From: Kryptolebias marmoratus
Taxonomy: Eukaryota; Chordata; Actinopteri; Cyprinodontiformes; Rivulidae
DNA: 64,000 nucleotides
Assembly: GCF_001649575.2 (NCBI RefSeq)
Contig: NC_051437.1
Location: forward strand, 15,435,871-15,499,870
Direction of reading: 5' to 3'
The notes under the pieces are model-generated. The model searched no databases. It was not told the DNA's origin and saw only the letters and a list, made by a program, of their open reading frames with translations. Within the stretch, counting starts at the first letter, position 1, and each line of letters starts with the position of its first letter. Positions 63,895-64,000 of the stretch are shown one piece after another. Made by a program: the position numbers and the translations under genes.

Positions 63895-64000
63895 AATCAC
63901 CTGCAACTTCCCACTCATGGTCTGACTAAGACTTATGTAGACACAGGTGGCACAAGCACTGAATGCACACACAATGGGGTCCACATTATGAATATGGCTC

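Larger units (their letters stand above)
46001..64000 (-). other. Giant kcnd3 intron, right segment
   Basis: Continues to the window edge with no exon found. The expected large T1/S1-S5 coding exon (about 1 kb of open frame) is absent, since no open frame here approaches that length. Content: an RFX-type motif near 49.58 kb, purine/pyrimidine tracts (49.84-50.22 kb), three 'gctgtggcagccat' copies (55.1-57.3 kb), a homeodomain/POU motif cluster (57.49-57.55 kb), repeats at 59.06 and 60.7 kb, and microsatellites. Stretches 46.7-47.0, 55.5-56.1, 58.0-58.14 and 60.1-60.5 kb are complex and might be conserved. In 47.3-49.3, 50.9-54.4 and 61-64 kb I see nothing definite. Confidence 0.8.

Overview
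The window is vertebrate nuclear DNA, almost certainly from a ray-finned (teleost) fish. It is AT-rich, has spliced coding exons in very long introns, many (CA)n/(GT)n microsatellites, and several interspersed repeat families typical of teleost genomes. There are no bacterial operons, no long ORFs, no rRNA or tRNA genes and no CRISPR array.

The only gene I can support is a Kv4 (Shal-type) voltage-gated potassium channel on the minus strand, best matched to kcnd3 (Kv4.3). Three consecutive internal coding exons are visible. Positions 15683-15851 encode the second half of the selectivity filter, S6 and the S6-proximal cytoplasmic tail. Positions 3811-3912 encode the KARLARIR...NEALELT segment. 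Positions 50-142 encode the conserved [18 protein letters not shown] segment. All three have canonical AG/GT splice sites and join in one open frame. The large upstream exon (T1 domain, S1-S5, most of the pore) lies beyond the right edge, and the C-terminal exons lie beyond the left edge. About 99% of the window is therefore intron: 3.7 kb, 11.8 kb, and at least 48.1 kb of one giant intron.

Region by region: 1-3.9 kb holds two exons and a nested group of repeat relics. 3.9-15.7 kb is an intron with a TTAA-flanked 83-bp MITE, a tRNA/SINE-like repeat, a common teleost interspersed repeat, a decayed LINE fragment, a 28-bp minisatellite and opposed purine/pyrimidine tracts. 15.7-15.9 kb is the pore/S6 exon. 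15.9-64 kb is the giant intron, with a long AC microsatellite at 18.2 kb, a 607-bp foldback DNA element at 28.8-29.5 kb, paired copies of a 'gggctgc...gcgataaac' repeat (19.7 and 31.5 kb), six copies of a 'gctgtggcagccat' repeat (37-57 kb), and a few complex stretches with clustered transcription-factor motifs that are plausible intronic enhancers.

I found no novel multi-gene system. The most interesting points are a two-residue extension at the S6-tail exon junction of the channel, RFX X-box motifs and a homeodomain/POU motif cluster in the giant intron, long UG repeats in the pre-mRNA, and mobile-element structures readable from the sequence alone.
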